Shown here: piece after piece, positions 11,898 to 25,600 of the stretch
Position numbering within the stretch: the first letter of the stretch is position 1
Layout of the letters: each line of letters starts with the position of its first letter
From: Dasyornis broadbenti
Taxonomy: Eukaryota > Chordata > Aves > Passeriformes > Dasyornithidae
Length of the DNA: 64,000 nucleotides
Assembly: GCA_013397935.1 (NCBI GenBank)
Contig: VZRN01006386.1
Location: forward strand, 1,662,267-1,726,266
Reading direction: 5' to 3'
The notes under the pieces: model-generated
Told to the model about the DNA's origin: nothing
The model's database searches: none
Seen by the model: the letters and a program-made list of their open reading frames with translations, nothing else
Translations under genes and position numbers: made by a program

Positions 11898-13661
11898 ATG
11901 GAACCAGACATTATTCGAATGTACTCCTCATCCCCTCCACCACTCGACAATGGAGCCGATGATGACGATGAAGATGAGTTTGGAGGGTTTTCTGGTGTGA
12001 GCACTGCTGGTGTAGCTTTTGCTGATTTTGATACACCAGACTACAGTCATCCAAAGGAAGAGTTTATACCCACAAATCATTTCATCCCACTTCATGATTA
12101 TTCTGACAATGTAGCTAGCATTGCAACTTTCACATCTGTTAAAAATGGTAAAGATAAAGACTGCATTGCAGAGCTTCCTGCTCATACTAAGGAACTTTCT
12201 GATATGTCATCTACTAGTACTATCAAAGAAAAGTCTAAGTTGAGAACTTCAGGTACTGCTTTAGAAGATGTAAACAGAAGGGGGGAACAAAGAGACAACA
12301 CTGGAAAATCAGAGGGTTTTTCTTGTCGTGTGGTTAGAACTGGTGTAACAGTGGAGAGCCAGGATGAGCAAATAGATGCTTGCAATGGTGAGAAACTTCC
12401 ATGTCTAGAGATTCTAACAAATGGATTTGCAGCATCAGACCCTGTAAATCCTCAGGGAACAGAAGATCTAGACAGTATTGGTGACTCAAAGGGACTGAAA
12501 ACTATTAGCACCCATAGTACTGAGCAAAATTTGAACTCAATGCCTAGCTCAGGTGAAGATTTTGCAGATTTTGCTACCTTCTCAAACAAAACCCCAATCC
12601 ATTTAGAGGGAACAGGGCCTACAATATGCAGTGTTCTTAATGAAAGAGACTCACTGAGCATTCAGGAAAACAACAGAATAAACAGAGTAACTCGTAGTGA
12701 GGAAGAGGTTTGCATTTCAGAAATTAGTTGTGAACAGGATCCTTCAGCACTGGAAGATAATGAATTTGCAATTTCTAGTACATCTCAAGCAACTGGAAGT
12801 TCAAAATGCACTACAGAAAAGGGAGACCGCAGTGGGAGGAGAAGACAACATCACATAGGGAATGGCAAAGATTTTAGTAGGCCTGAGGATTCTTCAAAAG
12901 CAGAGGACATCAAGGTTGATAAGATCCAAAGCCTAAGCTGTGATACTGCAGGAGAAAAACTGGGTGGTTCTGAAGATCTCAAGAATGGTGGAAGTAGCAC
13001 TGAAATTTTAGCTTGCGGTGACAAACACGATGATGTTTTTGGTGATTTTGGGTCAGTCAGCAGTGCATCTACCACCTTCAGGAATGCTCAAGAATCAATA
13101 AATGCTCTAGATTCAGAAAGAACTTCTGAACAGCCCACACATATTAGCAAACCTAACGAGGAATTTGGTGAATTCAGGGACATGAGTACTGTTTCTCAGC
13201 AGCCAGCAAGTTTGGACCAAGCTGAACTAAGCCAGGCTACTGACACTTTAGAATGTGATACTACCAGTAAAACTGCTGGACTAGACTTCCAGCATTCTAC
13301 TGAGGTAGAAAACGGTGATGATACTGAATTTGGAGACTTTGATTCAGTGCCAAAACCTCAAGATGAGAGTGTTGCTTTCCAGGACTCGGATGACTTTGCG
13401 GACTTCAGTTCAGCAGGTTGTAACCAGGCTACAGACTGGAATGCTTTTGAAGATGAACAAAAAGACAGCTGTTCTTGGGCTGCCTTTGGAGATGAGCAGG
13501 CTGGTGAATCTCATCACAGAAAAGTGACGTGGCAGTCACATAGGACAGACGCATCTGCCAGGAGTGATGGCCCAGTGTTACACAAGACTGACAGTGTTGC
13601 TTTAGCGTCTTTCCAAGGGACTATCAGTAAGCAATCTCAAGAGCTATCACCTTCAGTTCAG
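11898..13661 (+). CDS. AFTPH: AFTPH coding exon 1: N-terminal adaptor-binding region (residues 1-588)
   Basis: This large exon encodes a long, acidic, Ser/Thr-rich and probably disordered segment. Visible binding motifs are EFGGF (residues 27-31), FADF (41-44), DFADF (221-225), VFGDF (380-384), EFGEF (422-426), EFGDF (477-481), DFADF (499-503), WNAF (514-517) and WAAF (527-530). In this family acidic-phenylalanine motifs bind the gamma-ear of AP-1 and GGA proteins, and WxxF motifs contact adaptor appendages. The acidic run DDDDEDE is at residues 21-27. The exon ends in phase 0 at CAG with donor GTAAGG. The frame stays open past the donor to 13937, but that tail is unlike aftiphilin and is intronic. 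Confidence 0.96.
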
Positions 13662-16600
13662 GTAAGGGTTTGCTTGGTTTTCCTCAGTCGTCTTCTGCTC
13701 TTATGCATACAGTTCTTCCTGGTTCCTGCTTCAATGTACAACAAATATTTGAATAGTCCTTGTTTGCCTTTTAGGAGAGATTTAATGTGTTATGTGAGAC
13801 AGGCTAATATGGAATATTATGCTGTGTTTGGATCTTGCAGATCTTTGCAGCAGTGTTACTCCTGCAGACAAACGAGCAGGGTGTGCTGGAGTTTTTATGA
13901 ATTTGTTTTGATGATTACATGTGATCCTTTACATTAATTGATCAAAGGAATAGGCCAGCATGAGCATTTCAGAGCCTGTGATAGTTTTTCCTTTTGCTTC
14001 ATTGTTAACTTCCTTTTGGGGAGGCACTCTGTTGCCTTGTTGTAAAATACTGGAAGCTGGGGTTAGTGATTCCCAAAATTTTCCTTCACTGTTCTGTATC
14101 ATGTTTTCAAAATCTGATTTTAAATGATGACTTGATTTGTAAATAGCTGCACTAATTCCCTTAGAGCAGAGAGCATGATAAAACAACCTGGAGAGTTCTG
14201 TCTCAGGTATTCAAACTTATGGGAAGTTAACTCTTTAAAAGTTCTTTAAAAATAAGTCTCTGTAAAGCATTAATTGTGGGAAGCTGCACATTATAGCATC
14301 ACAAGTATAGGACTGGTGATTTGTTAAAGCCACTGCTATTTCTAATTAGAAGTTTCCAGGAAGGTGAAAGTAAATAGTTCATTTCTCACCACCCCTCCTG
14401 TGTTTTCTGCTTTAGTTGTTAAGTATTTATTAATTCCTAATTAGTTACTTCATAAGTATTTTTAATAGTAATTTTAAGATCTGTGGCTGTTCATACATAG
14501 ACTTATTTTTTACTAAGCATTTAATATTATTTTTACAAAATTCAGAACAACAATTTCCGTTTAGAATTTTTTTTCAAAGCTTCTTTTTATTCATATCATT
14601 TTGTGTGCGTAGTTTAGAGTATGCTCTGTCTTTTTGAAGCATGCAGCAACACCAGCAATAAAGGGTGTTAGTGGTAATATGTGTCTGAAAGGTTTGGATC
14701 ATCTCTGGCAATAAAAGGAAATGAGGTAAGTCCTTTCTTTCAGGACCTTGCTTGGTGACAGCCCTGCCTCTTCCCATTTCCTACCAGTGACAGGTGAAAT
14801 GGCTTTTCAGAAGGTTGTGCCAGCTGGAGTTCTGCCAGCATCAGCAAATGGAATGGAGCTTTTGGGACTTAGCACTGATTTCTTGTCATGTTAAAAGCTG
14901 TGATCCTCAGGTTCTTATTCTTCCTGCTTGCTGTTCCATGCAGTGACTAACACTCCAAACCTCAAAGTGATTTCACAAGCCAAAAAAAAAAGGCTCCTGA
15001 GTGAACATGCAGGCAGAGTTTTGTATCTGTGCAAAACCTTGCTTATCACCTGAATGTGTTGGTCCATTTCGTAAGTTGAAAGCACAAAGCTATTGTTACC
15101 TATTCACACATAAAATTGGAATGTAGTAAGGTCATTAGTGCAATTAATCTCAATTTTTTCTCTTGCCACTTGAAAGACTGTCCAGAATCTGAGAAAGAAA
15201 TAGGGTGGGAAGACAATTCTAGTAAATCATCCATTTTTTTTTTTTTAGTAATTAATTAGCGTTAAGGGATAGTCTGAAGGTTTCAAACATTTGCTTTCAC
15301 TTAAAATTCTCTGTAATTTTATGGTGGGATTTCAATAGAAAACACTTCTGAATGTAGATGTTTATAGAACCTTTAGAAGCTGTAATTAACTTTTCCCTCC
15401 ACAAGTCTGCCTTAACAAAAATCAAGTTAAATTGGGATTTCTTTAGTCAAGGTCTACCATAAAATCATACAGTAGTTTGATTGGATTGTAAAGTAGATTT
15501 TAAGACTTCAATGGTTTTTCATTCCTTCTCTTTATGCTACCTACAGTTGTGACTGTTTGGATCTAAAGTGATGTTCTCCCTCCTCTGCCAGTGAGGAAGT
15601 ACAACTGAGAGAATGTTTTACACAAACTGGAGAGGAAGTTGAGCTGGACATATTTTCTCTGTTGCAATAGTTTCCTTGGCCTTGCAATGCCAATACTTTT
15701 TTTTCAGTTAACTATTAAAACAGTAGTTATTTTGAAAGTGCTTTAAGTTTTGGGAGAGCTATTAAAACTTTCTTATATTTACAAAATGCTTGCTTTAAGA
15801 TTAAATAGTGATTCTGTTTATAATCTATTGAACCACAGTTTGCTAAATTTCATTTAGAAATTGAGATTAATTAATGAGTCAACATGAGCCAGCAGACAGT
15901 CCCAGCACTGAGTGCAGAATCTTAGTAAAATTAAACTCAGATTTTGATCAGCTTCCTTGCTGTCATTTAAGAGGATGTCACTGAGGTCAAAACACAAAGC
16001 ACAGCAGTTTAAAGTAGTTGCCAGTCTTCTGTTTGCCATGTATTAAATTCGAGTTCTGCAGCTGTTTGATGCAAAAGCAGAAACGCTTGCAGGCAAGATA
16101 AATCTGGTGAGAGGGAAGGGAACAAAGTTTTTTATTACCCTGCCTAAAGAAGGATAGAGAGGAGGGGATCACTTGCATCAGTGTATTGCTGGCAGATCTA
16201 AAAAGCACTTGCTGTAGCAACCCAAAGGGAGCAGGCTGTTTGCAAGGGAGAAATACTGCATGTGTTAGACACTTGAGATAGATAGGAAAATTGAGATCTC
16301 AGCTTAGGCTAAAGGTGAACTGGATCATTTACAAGATACTGAATACACTTGATCAGTGATGGTGAGGCTGGAGGAGTCACTGTAATGCGGTGGCAAAATA
16401 ATCCTGAATGGTTTATAAACAGAATGATCCTAAAGGAATTCTTTACAAAAGCAGAAAATTGAAAAGGATACTTAGCCAGCAGCATTGCTGTTTAGACATG
16501 GAAATGATGTATACAGCAATTTTCATCCATCAGAATGCAGCATGAAAGCAAAGTTATTTATCAGTAGCTCAAGTTTCCCTTGAAAAGGTTTCTGTGTATT

Positions 16601-19600
16601 TTCCTTTCTGTTTCTTAGTTTATATATTCTGGATGTGGAGATGGCAGTAGAATTTTGTGCTTTCTGAATGCGATCTTGATTGTACAGTGTATGTTGGGCA
16701 GACTGTTTAAAGATTGTGGATTTAGTATAACCTTTAATTAAAAAATAGGTTTTGCTTCAATTCAACTATTTAATCCAGTTTTTATTAGAAAATATAGAAT
16801 ATAAAGGATGAAACTAAGGGGAGGAGAGTTCTCAAAAATGACCTTATATAGTGACATGTAGTGGCAAAAAGATCATAGTCTTCTTTTCCTTGGCTTTGGT
16901 CTCAGGCTCTCTGAATTCTGCACACAGTTTGCAGTGCAGGATTTCTAACCAACCTCCTCTATTCAGTAGTTCTGTGTGGAGGGGAGAGGAGAAAGGGCAT
17001 GGTGTATGGTATTCTGTTAAATCTACTGAAAGAATTTCTAACCCCTTAGAAAAGGTTCTAGTGTCAAAGGCTGATGGACACAGATGCACAGACTACTACT
17101 TGAACCCATATTAATGCTTCATATAACTTAATCCATTTAATTTCGGTCTTCAGCTGAAAGTATGTAATGCTTAGTGTCACTGTGGCTGCAGTTTGCATTA
17201 GATACAGATTTGCCTTTGTGTTCATTAGCAGATTTAGGACATAGCTGTGGGTGAACTGGTTGATCCAACAAGTCTTGAACTAACCTGCACGTGCATTAGT
17301 CCCTTTTATGTGATGACATTGCACACTACCAAGTTATGTTTATCAGGAATATAAGGCTTGTAGCACAGCTTTTTCCATGAGATAGTGCTGAACATTAGTC
17401 AGCTGAGGGGGTTACTCTGCTGCCTTAAGAATATATATATAGGATTCAGCAGTGAAGCACAAGAGCAATAATAAGCCATGGTAATCATGTGGGTGGGGAT
17501 ATACGGCTGTGCCTGCCTGTGTGCAAGGAGCATGGGCATCTCCAGAGAAAGAGGAGCTAAAGAAGTGTTTGGTTGGAAGGCCAAATCTTACCTGATTCAG
17601 CTGAGAGTTAACGAATCCTGGAAAGGGTTGAAGGAAAATGTGAACAGTCCTCCAAGTGGGTTTTAAGGTTCTCCGCTTATTAGAGAGCCTGTGCTCACAG
17701 GCTCTGCCTCTTCAGATTAATCAGTGTGGGCGATGCAGTTACTAAACCACGAATATACACCAAGACAAAGAAAACCCTGGATCGTTCCTGTCATTTGGAG
17801 TGTGCTTTGTCTTGGGCGATGATCATCCTTTCAGAAAAAAGTAATTATGACCATAAAGACTTCAGCCTCCCAGTTCAGTAAGGTAAATTAAAACAGTATT
17901 GGCTAAATTATGTTCAGACAGTTGGGTAACAATTGGCAAGGTAAATATCTTCCTGGAAGGGTTTGGGGGTTTTAAGTACATAGCACAAATCTTAAGTATT
18001 TGCAGCTGAATAACAGTAAAAATCAGACTATTAAAAGTAGCCCATAATTGCTGTTTTTCAGAACAGACTGACTGAGGGCAATCTTACAAAAGAAAATAGT
18101 TTGAGAGGGGGTTGTTTTAGCATTACTATTTATATGTCACGGGACAAAATTATTTCCCATTTTGTACACATAAGAGTCATCTGCTGTACTTCCTCTCAGA
18201 GTCTTACTGAAAAGTTAGTACAACACCAGTAGATAATGACAGCGTGACAAACTGAAATGGTCAGTGAGTTTTATGTAGTCACAATAAATAACTGTTAAAC
18301 TTTGCCTACATGGAAGATGCAATAGTTGATGCATTCTTCAGCTGAGGGAGAATAAATAGGGAAGCTTTCAGCAGGAAGGAGAGAGACAGCTTCACATTTA
18401 TAGCCTGAACTTCCCTTCAGTTTATAACTCTCTCAGTTCAAGCAGTAAAAAGAACACAGAAGTCTTAGCCTTTTTTTTTTTTTTTTTCCCCTTAAGCCAC
18501 TACTTCAGATTTTCTTTGAAGCTGAGCTCAAAACTTTTATAGTTACTCTTTGAAAATGGGCTTGGGATATTTAGGACTAACATTGCCTTCCTTAGTTCTT
18601 TAAATTATTGTAAAAAAATCTGAATCCTCATTTTATGTTGGTGAAGGGTTTATTTAGCTCTTGTGGCATTCTCTTCTTGGCTTGCAAATCTCAGTTTAGA
18701 ACAAGTGTTTTCATTATAAATTCCCTGTATTAATAAAAATACATCTTTCAATTCCATTTTTTGCGTCTAAGAAATTTATGGCACTACCTTGTATTTACCT
18801 GCTTTTCAAGTAGGGATGGAGAAAAGCCATCATATTTGAAACACAAGAAGTTAAACTAGTGTTCTTTTTAAGCTTTGCTTGTTGTCTTTACTCAGGAGTT
18901 TTTTGTGCCTGCAACTGTTCTCCCATTGCTTCTGAGGTGGTGTTCTCTTTGTTAGGCAGAGTTGCTATGCGAAAGAGAAATGGATTAATATTTTAAACAG
19001 TCCGTAAACTGTTTCAAAGAAAAAACTGTCCCCATTCAACTAAGAACTTAGTGATTTTTTTTGTTTGCTTGTGTGCTCTTAGTGAACTGTTTAGCTTTGT
19101 TTAAAGCTTGAATCCAGAAAACGTTGAAACCCACAGAAGTTGATTGGTGTGTTCCCCATGGTGAGTTGCATCCATTGAAATTGGTTCTTCAGCTCCCTTG
19201 TGTTATCTGTATGGTCATCTAGTTTAGCTTTTAAAAAATCCCCATGCCCACCCCCCAAAAAAATACCCCAAGAACACCAATAAAACCAACCAAACCCCAA
19301 ACACACCAATCCCATGCACACATGTGGTGAAAATGGAGGAGAAAATGGAGGAGTAAATGGTGACTTAGCTCTTCACAGCCAAACGTGTTGCTGGAAAATG
19401 CAGTTTGGTTGTTAAAAAACGCAGCAAAAGGAGTTTCTCATTTAACTTCTACTTTATTTTACTGAAATAGTCATAAAACGCTGTGCTCAGCACTCTGCAG
19501 AACAGTGAGTTCATGATTTAAGTTAAAGAAAATCTCAGTGGTTAATCTTTTTTTTTTTTTCTTGGCTTCTGAGCTTTGTTCTGTCATTTTTTGAGAGCTT

Positions 19601-22600
19601 TCACTCAGCTTTTGAGTTCTAACTAGAAGCCAGTTGTGTCCATATGGACTTTATTCCTTTCCTAAATTATATGTTTAAGATCTTGGATCTTTCATAGGCT
19701 CATTTCCATCTCCTTTAATATGTTTTTTTTTCTTTTATTACATTTCACATAAGCTTGAATATCTAAGCATGCTCAACAATTTAACTGTTTCACTGGTTTT
19801 ATTTATTCTTGGGTCTTCCAGTTCTGTATTTGGTAGCTGCAAACAGCCCAGAGCTTGTGTTGCTTACTCTGTGGCCTCTTCCTGGCAGCAGTATAAGAAG
19901 GGCTGAAGGCATGCTCTGCTTTTGACTCTCCCCTTCTTAAAACACCTCTGGAGGCTGCCAGAGGAGAGATGCTGTGGGATGTAAGGGATTTCCTAAGGGA
20001 AAATAAAAGCTTGTGTTAAAAAATGGGGCTGTGCCCTCCAGTAAAAAGGGGAGAGGATGGAAGGACAAAGAGCCACTCCACTCTTTGAAGGGGAGTTCAC
20101 TGGATGAACTCTTGAGTCTGCTCCCCACCCCATGTGTGATTGGAACCACAGAGAGAAGCAAGACTGGGTTTTTTCCACTCTTGCACACAGAGCTCCCCTA
20201 AACTTCACCCAGAGAAGCATTACAGCAGTCATATGGTAAAAACTGCCATTTGTGTGGACTGTTTCTGTAGTGGGGCTCAAGTATGTTGTCTTTATGACAA
20301 GTTTTATCTCCTCTTTTCATAGCTGTGAAGAAAGGCAGTGACCTGTCACTGTTGGGTTCATGTGGGGGCACCTGGGGAGGATTTGGTGTGCTAGGTGGTC
20401 AGTGAAGAACTGCTGGCTTGAAGGAGTTCATTGATTCTATGGCCTTGTGGTGGTGAAGAAGAGAAAAAACATTCTGTAAACCGAGTTCTTTAGGCTTTCA
20501 GCTCTGAGGGATGGATCTTGCCCCCTATTTAATTGCCAAGGAGATAAATTCTAATCCTGTGGTTATTCTTATTTGAAAGTCTGTTACATCTGTGATATTT
20601 TGTTTGGTTCTGGTGGTGATTACCACATATCTTATGTGTCTTACCAAAAACTTTTATGCTTTCACAGAAACTATGGGGCTTTGAATTTTTCACTGATTGT
20701 AGAATCACAGTTAATGTTTAATGACAGCTGTAGCCTTTTCACATCTTCTGTAAGTGCCTTCAAGAATTATTCTTCTCAAATAGCAGTGGAGAACGCTCAA
20801 GCATCAAATGCTTTTAGTGACATGAAAACTGGATAAGAATTCTTGTTTTCTGCTATTTTTTCTTTCTTTTTCAGAAAGACAGATGTGACATTACTTCTGT
20901 CATACACAGTAGTATTTTCTTATAGTCTGATTTATGCAACAGTTGAGGTTTGTAGATTGAGGTTTATAGGAGGTGGATATTTACACCAACGTTAAAATCT
21001 TGGTAATGCCCTTTATACCTGGAAGCTGTGACTGCAGGATTTCATCACCAATTAGAAGAACAAGTTCAGCTGCTTCCATTGCCACTGCCCAGAGATGTGT
21101 GTTTGTGCACTCATCCTTTTGTCCATTTGCACACACAGAATTAATTACTCTGCTTTGCTATGGAAACCGTTCTTTGTCATATTGAAATAAGGGCGCTAAG
21201 CATTGCTGGAAATTTAGAAAAAAATGACAGGAAATGTAAATAATGCTATAGTTAAACTGTTCCTGAAATTTTAGCATAATTCTTAAGCTCAAATTTGAAA
21301 TGTGACACTGACTGAGATGCTGCTTGGTTCTTAGAGATGTTCTGTTAATTCTTTTATTACCTAAGCAAGCATATTTTTAGTCACTAGTATGTTCTCTAAT
21401 GTTGATCCTTTTCAAGAAATGTGATGTCTTGCTGTTTCCATGATCCATCACCTTTCACCTGCCTCTTTCTTTTCACTGGGAATATGTACTCTTGCTGTAT
21501 TACAGAAATTAAGTAAGCATCACCTGTTGATGTAAGATAAGGGCAAGTGATATATTGTAGGCAAAGTTAAGGTTTAAAATTGAAGTAGAGTATGCTTTTG
21601 AATGCTAAAGAATTGGGCTAGAATCTGGAATTTTGTTTAGTTACACTTCCTAAAAATGTAAGTTAGTGTCCTAGTTCTGGTCAACAAGCACAAAACAGTC
21701 TAGAAGTGTTGCAACTGAGTGTATGGCCAGAATGACTGAGCATTAAGAGGTAATTAAAAGGAAAATTATTTACTGTAGAACATGACTCGTGCTCAGAATT
21801 TACCAGTGAGGTAATGGAGAAGAAAAGAAAAAAAAAAAAGGGTGAGTCGGGTGTGCTCTGAATTCAGATCTATGCACATTTTGACATTATGCTTTGCAAA
21901 TGACTGTACCCGGTGGCTGTCCCTGTCAGGCATTTCTTTCACAGGTAGTAACACTGAAGAGCTGATGCTCTAAGTCAATTCACTTTCCTGCTTTTTGCAG
22001 TTAGTGGCTGAATAGAGAGAATAATCTGGACTGATTCTGTTCCCGGTTCCTGACTCATCATCCCAATTCCAATACAGAATCCAGATATTCTGATAATGTG
22101 GTGTTTACCTTTGCTATGTTTGCTGATGCACATGGTCAGTGAGTTGCTTAATTGAGACAAGAGACAAGGCAAATTATCAGCTAAGACTTCAAATGAGAAA
22201 TGTTGTAGATAGGGAATTGTGAAGCAGATATTTTGCCATATAAAGGTTCCTCCCAATTGTTTCGATTGGCCTAACTAAAATAGGTAACTTCCTCCTACAG
22301 CCTTGCTTTTCTGAACTTCAAATCATCTCAGTTGTAACAAAAACCCTCTGTTTTGAGGCTTATGTGTGTAAATTCAACATCGTTGCTGGAATATGCTCCA
22401 TCTCCACAGGAGGGCTCTGCTGGCACAGCTAAAACAGCACACACAGTGGGATGCACCTGGGATTTCAGCCTACTCTGTTTCTTTTCCATTTCCCCAGTAG
22501 AAAAGCAGGTGTGGGAGGTGCTGGACGCTGCCTTGTGTGTGTTGCCGCAGAGCACTGGGAAAGTGGCTGTTGAGGAAGACTGAAATAGAAAGATAAATGC

Positions 22601-25600
22601 TGCGCTTATTTCCAGGCTTCTTTGCTTAGCGAGAAAAAAGATTTGGGTGCTTCAGGCAAAAATGAATATATTGAAAAAGGCTTTAATTTTTATGAGCATA
22701 CCTTGCAATTAGTATTTTAATAAATATTAAAACCTTGATGGTTGCCTGTTTTTAATGGGTTGAAGTGGGGTAAAAAAATACATATTCCTTATCAATGGTA
22801 CATCTGATGTCCAAGACCAGTTAATAGAGGTACAAGAAGTTGAAATCCTGTCTTTATGGAAATACATCAGAGAAAAGAGAAATATAAGGGGAGAACTTGA
22901 AAAGAAGAAAGCATACTATGCTTGTCAGAAAAAAAGGGGAAATTTTTTGGTTGTTTTTGTGGGGACAGGAGGTTGCTTGATTTTTGTTTTGTTTTTCTTG
23001 TTAGATCCATCTGCCAAGGCCCAGTGCATGTGGTGGAATTAAAATGTCTGGAAACCATTAGTCCCAATATATGCTGCTTATATTGCTGAGACATTACCCT
23101 TATATAGCATAAATCTTGTATAAATTTTCTGCTAATTTCTAACAGAGTGACTTTGGTCTCTTCTGCAAGAACTCACTTTGCAGAGGGCAAGATCCTTACT
23201 GTTTCTTAGTAGCTAGAAGCCTGTATTTGTTGTTTGAAAAGTCTTGTGGTCCTCTGACAGTTAATCTTTTGTGGTAAGTGAAACCTTGTATTAGCTGTAA
23301 GTTGCTTTCCATCTTGCTGTAATATTGGACTTACCTTTAAAGCAGTTAGCAAAACTTCACATAAATATTTTCTTTTTGGTACAGACATCATTGCTAAGTC
23401 GTCTGGAACGAATATTTGAAGTCTGTTTTCCTTACATGCCTGTTGTTGAAATTGGAGAAGAAATAAGTTCCTTAAATCATTTGTTGGAAGCAGGTGAAAA
23501 GCAGACAACAACTGAGGAGACCTTAGCAAGTACTGGGTAAGAAGCCACAATGCAACAAATTTAAAATTAACTTGAACCACATAGAGCAGTAATTAAAAAT
23601 TAGGTGCTTGCTTCAAGCATTTTGAGAAGCTATCAAGTGAAAATTAGCTATCTAGCAGAATGCTTGTTCTCAGTGACTACATATGCCAGAAGTACTTCAC
23701 TTAGCAACTCAGCAGCCTATCATCTTCTTTTCAATGATGTCTCTGAACTAACCAGAATATGTCTTATTAGTTACATTTGCTATAAACTACTGTATTTATT
23801 CATGTGATGATGAAGTCTAAGCAGGCTTTGTCCTGTCTGCTGTGGACATAATTATCCAGTAAGAAGTCTGAACTGTAATTGTTCTGAGAACACTGTGTAG
23901 TTTTAGTTCCCCTGAGTATTGTGCTTGGGCATAAGTTTAATTGGAATGTATAATAAGTCACTTGCATTAAAAAACAGAATAAATATTCAAGACTGCTGAG
24001 CTGTTTTTCTGAATGATGACTTGATTTATGATGGATTGTGCAGGGAACTGATGGACGTGTGGACAGAGCTGCAGGACATCCATGATGCGTATGGACTGAG
24101 ATACCAGTGGGGTGGCTCCCACAGCAACAAAAAGCTTTTGTGCTCCTTGGGAATCGACACAAGAAATATTGTGAGTCTGTCTGTAAAACTGGCTTTCTAA
24201 ATAATGAAGCTGCCTTAAGCATAGAGTCAGGTGCAAGTGTTTTGTATGAATGCCTGTCTCCTAACTGCATAGTTGCACAGAACATGGCTGCTCATGACAG
24301 ACCACCTGGCAACCTTTTATAAGCCCTGTTAATATTAAAAGTTGCATTAGTTTTTAACCATTGTGTTATAATTAACATTGTATTTATTCTGTGATAGTAA
24401 CCTTATGCAAGCTATGTAGCATTGAAATACATTTCCATCACTGACACAGAAATTCTTAAATAAATTCTTTTTTGTTGTTGTTTTATCAGCTCTTTACAGG
24501 CAACAAGAAGCAGCCTGTTATAGTACCCATGTATGCAGCTGGACTGGTAAGCCTTTTTTTTAGTACTATTTTTTTGTTATAGTTCCAGCAACATCATATA
24601 ATGAAATATATCAAACTACATTAAACACCAAGTGTGCTGAAAGATATTTTTGTAAGTACAGTTATGGCTTAGGCGTAAGTAGAAATGCTGGAAAAGAATT
24701 ACCAAGCAAATAATTTTCATTATGTGTGCTAGCAGATACTTGATTTTAAGTGAAAGAAGTATTTAGTAAAAACAATGAGAAAATAAGATTTGTGATTTTT
24801 GCTGGTCTGACCAAAACAAATATTCTTTTTTTTCTCAAAAACTTGTGCATGTATGTACATACACACATACAAACCTACATTTTTATATGATAATTCACAA
24901 ATGGAATATTCAAAAAGTAGTTTTCTTTGGTTTATATTAAGCTGATTTAATTTTGTAGGTTAATTTTGTAGATTGACTTGTACAGTTTTCTTAGGTCAAG
25001 GTCAGCTCATGTACATCTTTGGATGTAAACATGGTATTCTGATACAGATAGTTGAAACATCTCAGAGCAATTGCTGTTTTCTTCCTCTTTATGAGCAAGA
25101 CTATGTTTGCAACACATGCAGTTACTTTTTGCAACAGATTGTTGTTGCTGATTAATTATCTCCTAAATTTTTTATATACTTTTACACACAAGAAGCTGGG
25201 TAGCAGGGATGCTAGGAGTAAAGTGGCTTGTTACTTTCTGTTGCCACGTTGCTTCCTGTGTTTCTCTGCTGTCCAAAAGAATTGATTTAACTGGTGGGTA
25301 AATTCAAAGCTCCCCTAATATGGTATAGAAACATTTGTGGGACAGCTGATCTTGGCAAGTGACTTCCTGAAAATGGTTTAAAATGCTCTAGTTGCAAATC
25401 CCATGCTTTTATTTGGGCATTTCTCATTGTTCTTGGGTGGTTGGCATGTCTCAGTGCAAACTTCGTGCTTTCTGTAGATCTTCCCCTCAATTTTCTTCAA
25501 GACCACATTTCAGACATTTTTCATAATACTATCTATATTTCAAATGTTTGCTGAAAATTAAAAATGTGAGTTTAATTATTTTCCTAATGCTTCTTAATGC

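Larger units (their letters stand above)
13662..23384 (+). other. AFTPH: AFTPH intron 2
   Basis: A 9.7-kb intron with donor GTAAGG and acceptor 'ttctttttggtacag'. It is AT-rich and holds no coding region I recognise. Notable local structure: a near-perfect 22-bp palindrome at 17684-17705 inside a possibly conserved block (about 17660-17960), an A/C-only tract at about 19245-19320, a two-copy 12-bp tandem repeat (unit aaaatggaggag) at 19330-19353, and T or A homopolymers near 18472-18488 and 21825-21839. Confidence 0.9.

Noticed and set aside
11880..13937. A single-exon 685-codon gene starting with TTG at 11880
   Set aside because: The conserved protein starts at ATG 11898 and the aftiphilin reading leaves the frame at a clear donor (13662). 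The rest continues in eight further exons.
23206..24285. Minus-strand ORFs of 124 and 161 codons over AFTPH coding exons 2 and 3
   Set aside because: They are antisense shadows of exons and intron DNA that read correctly as aftiphilin on the plus strand.
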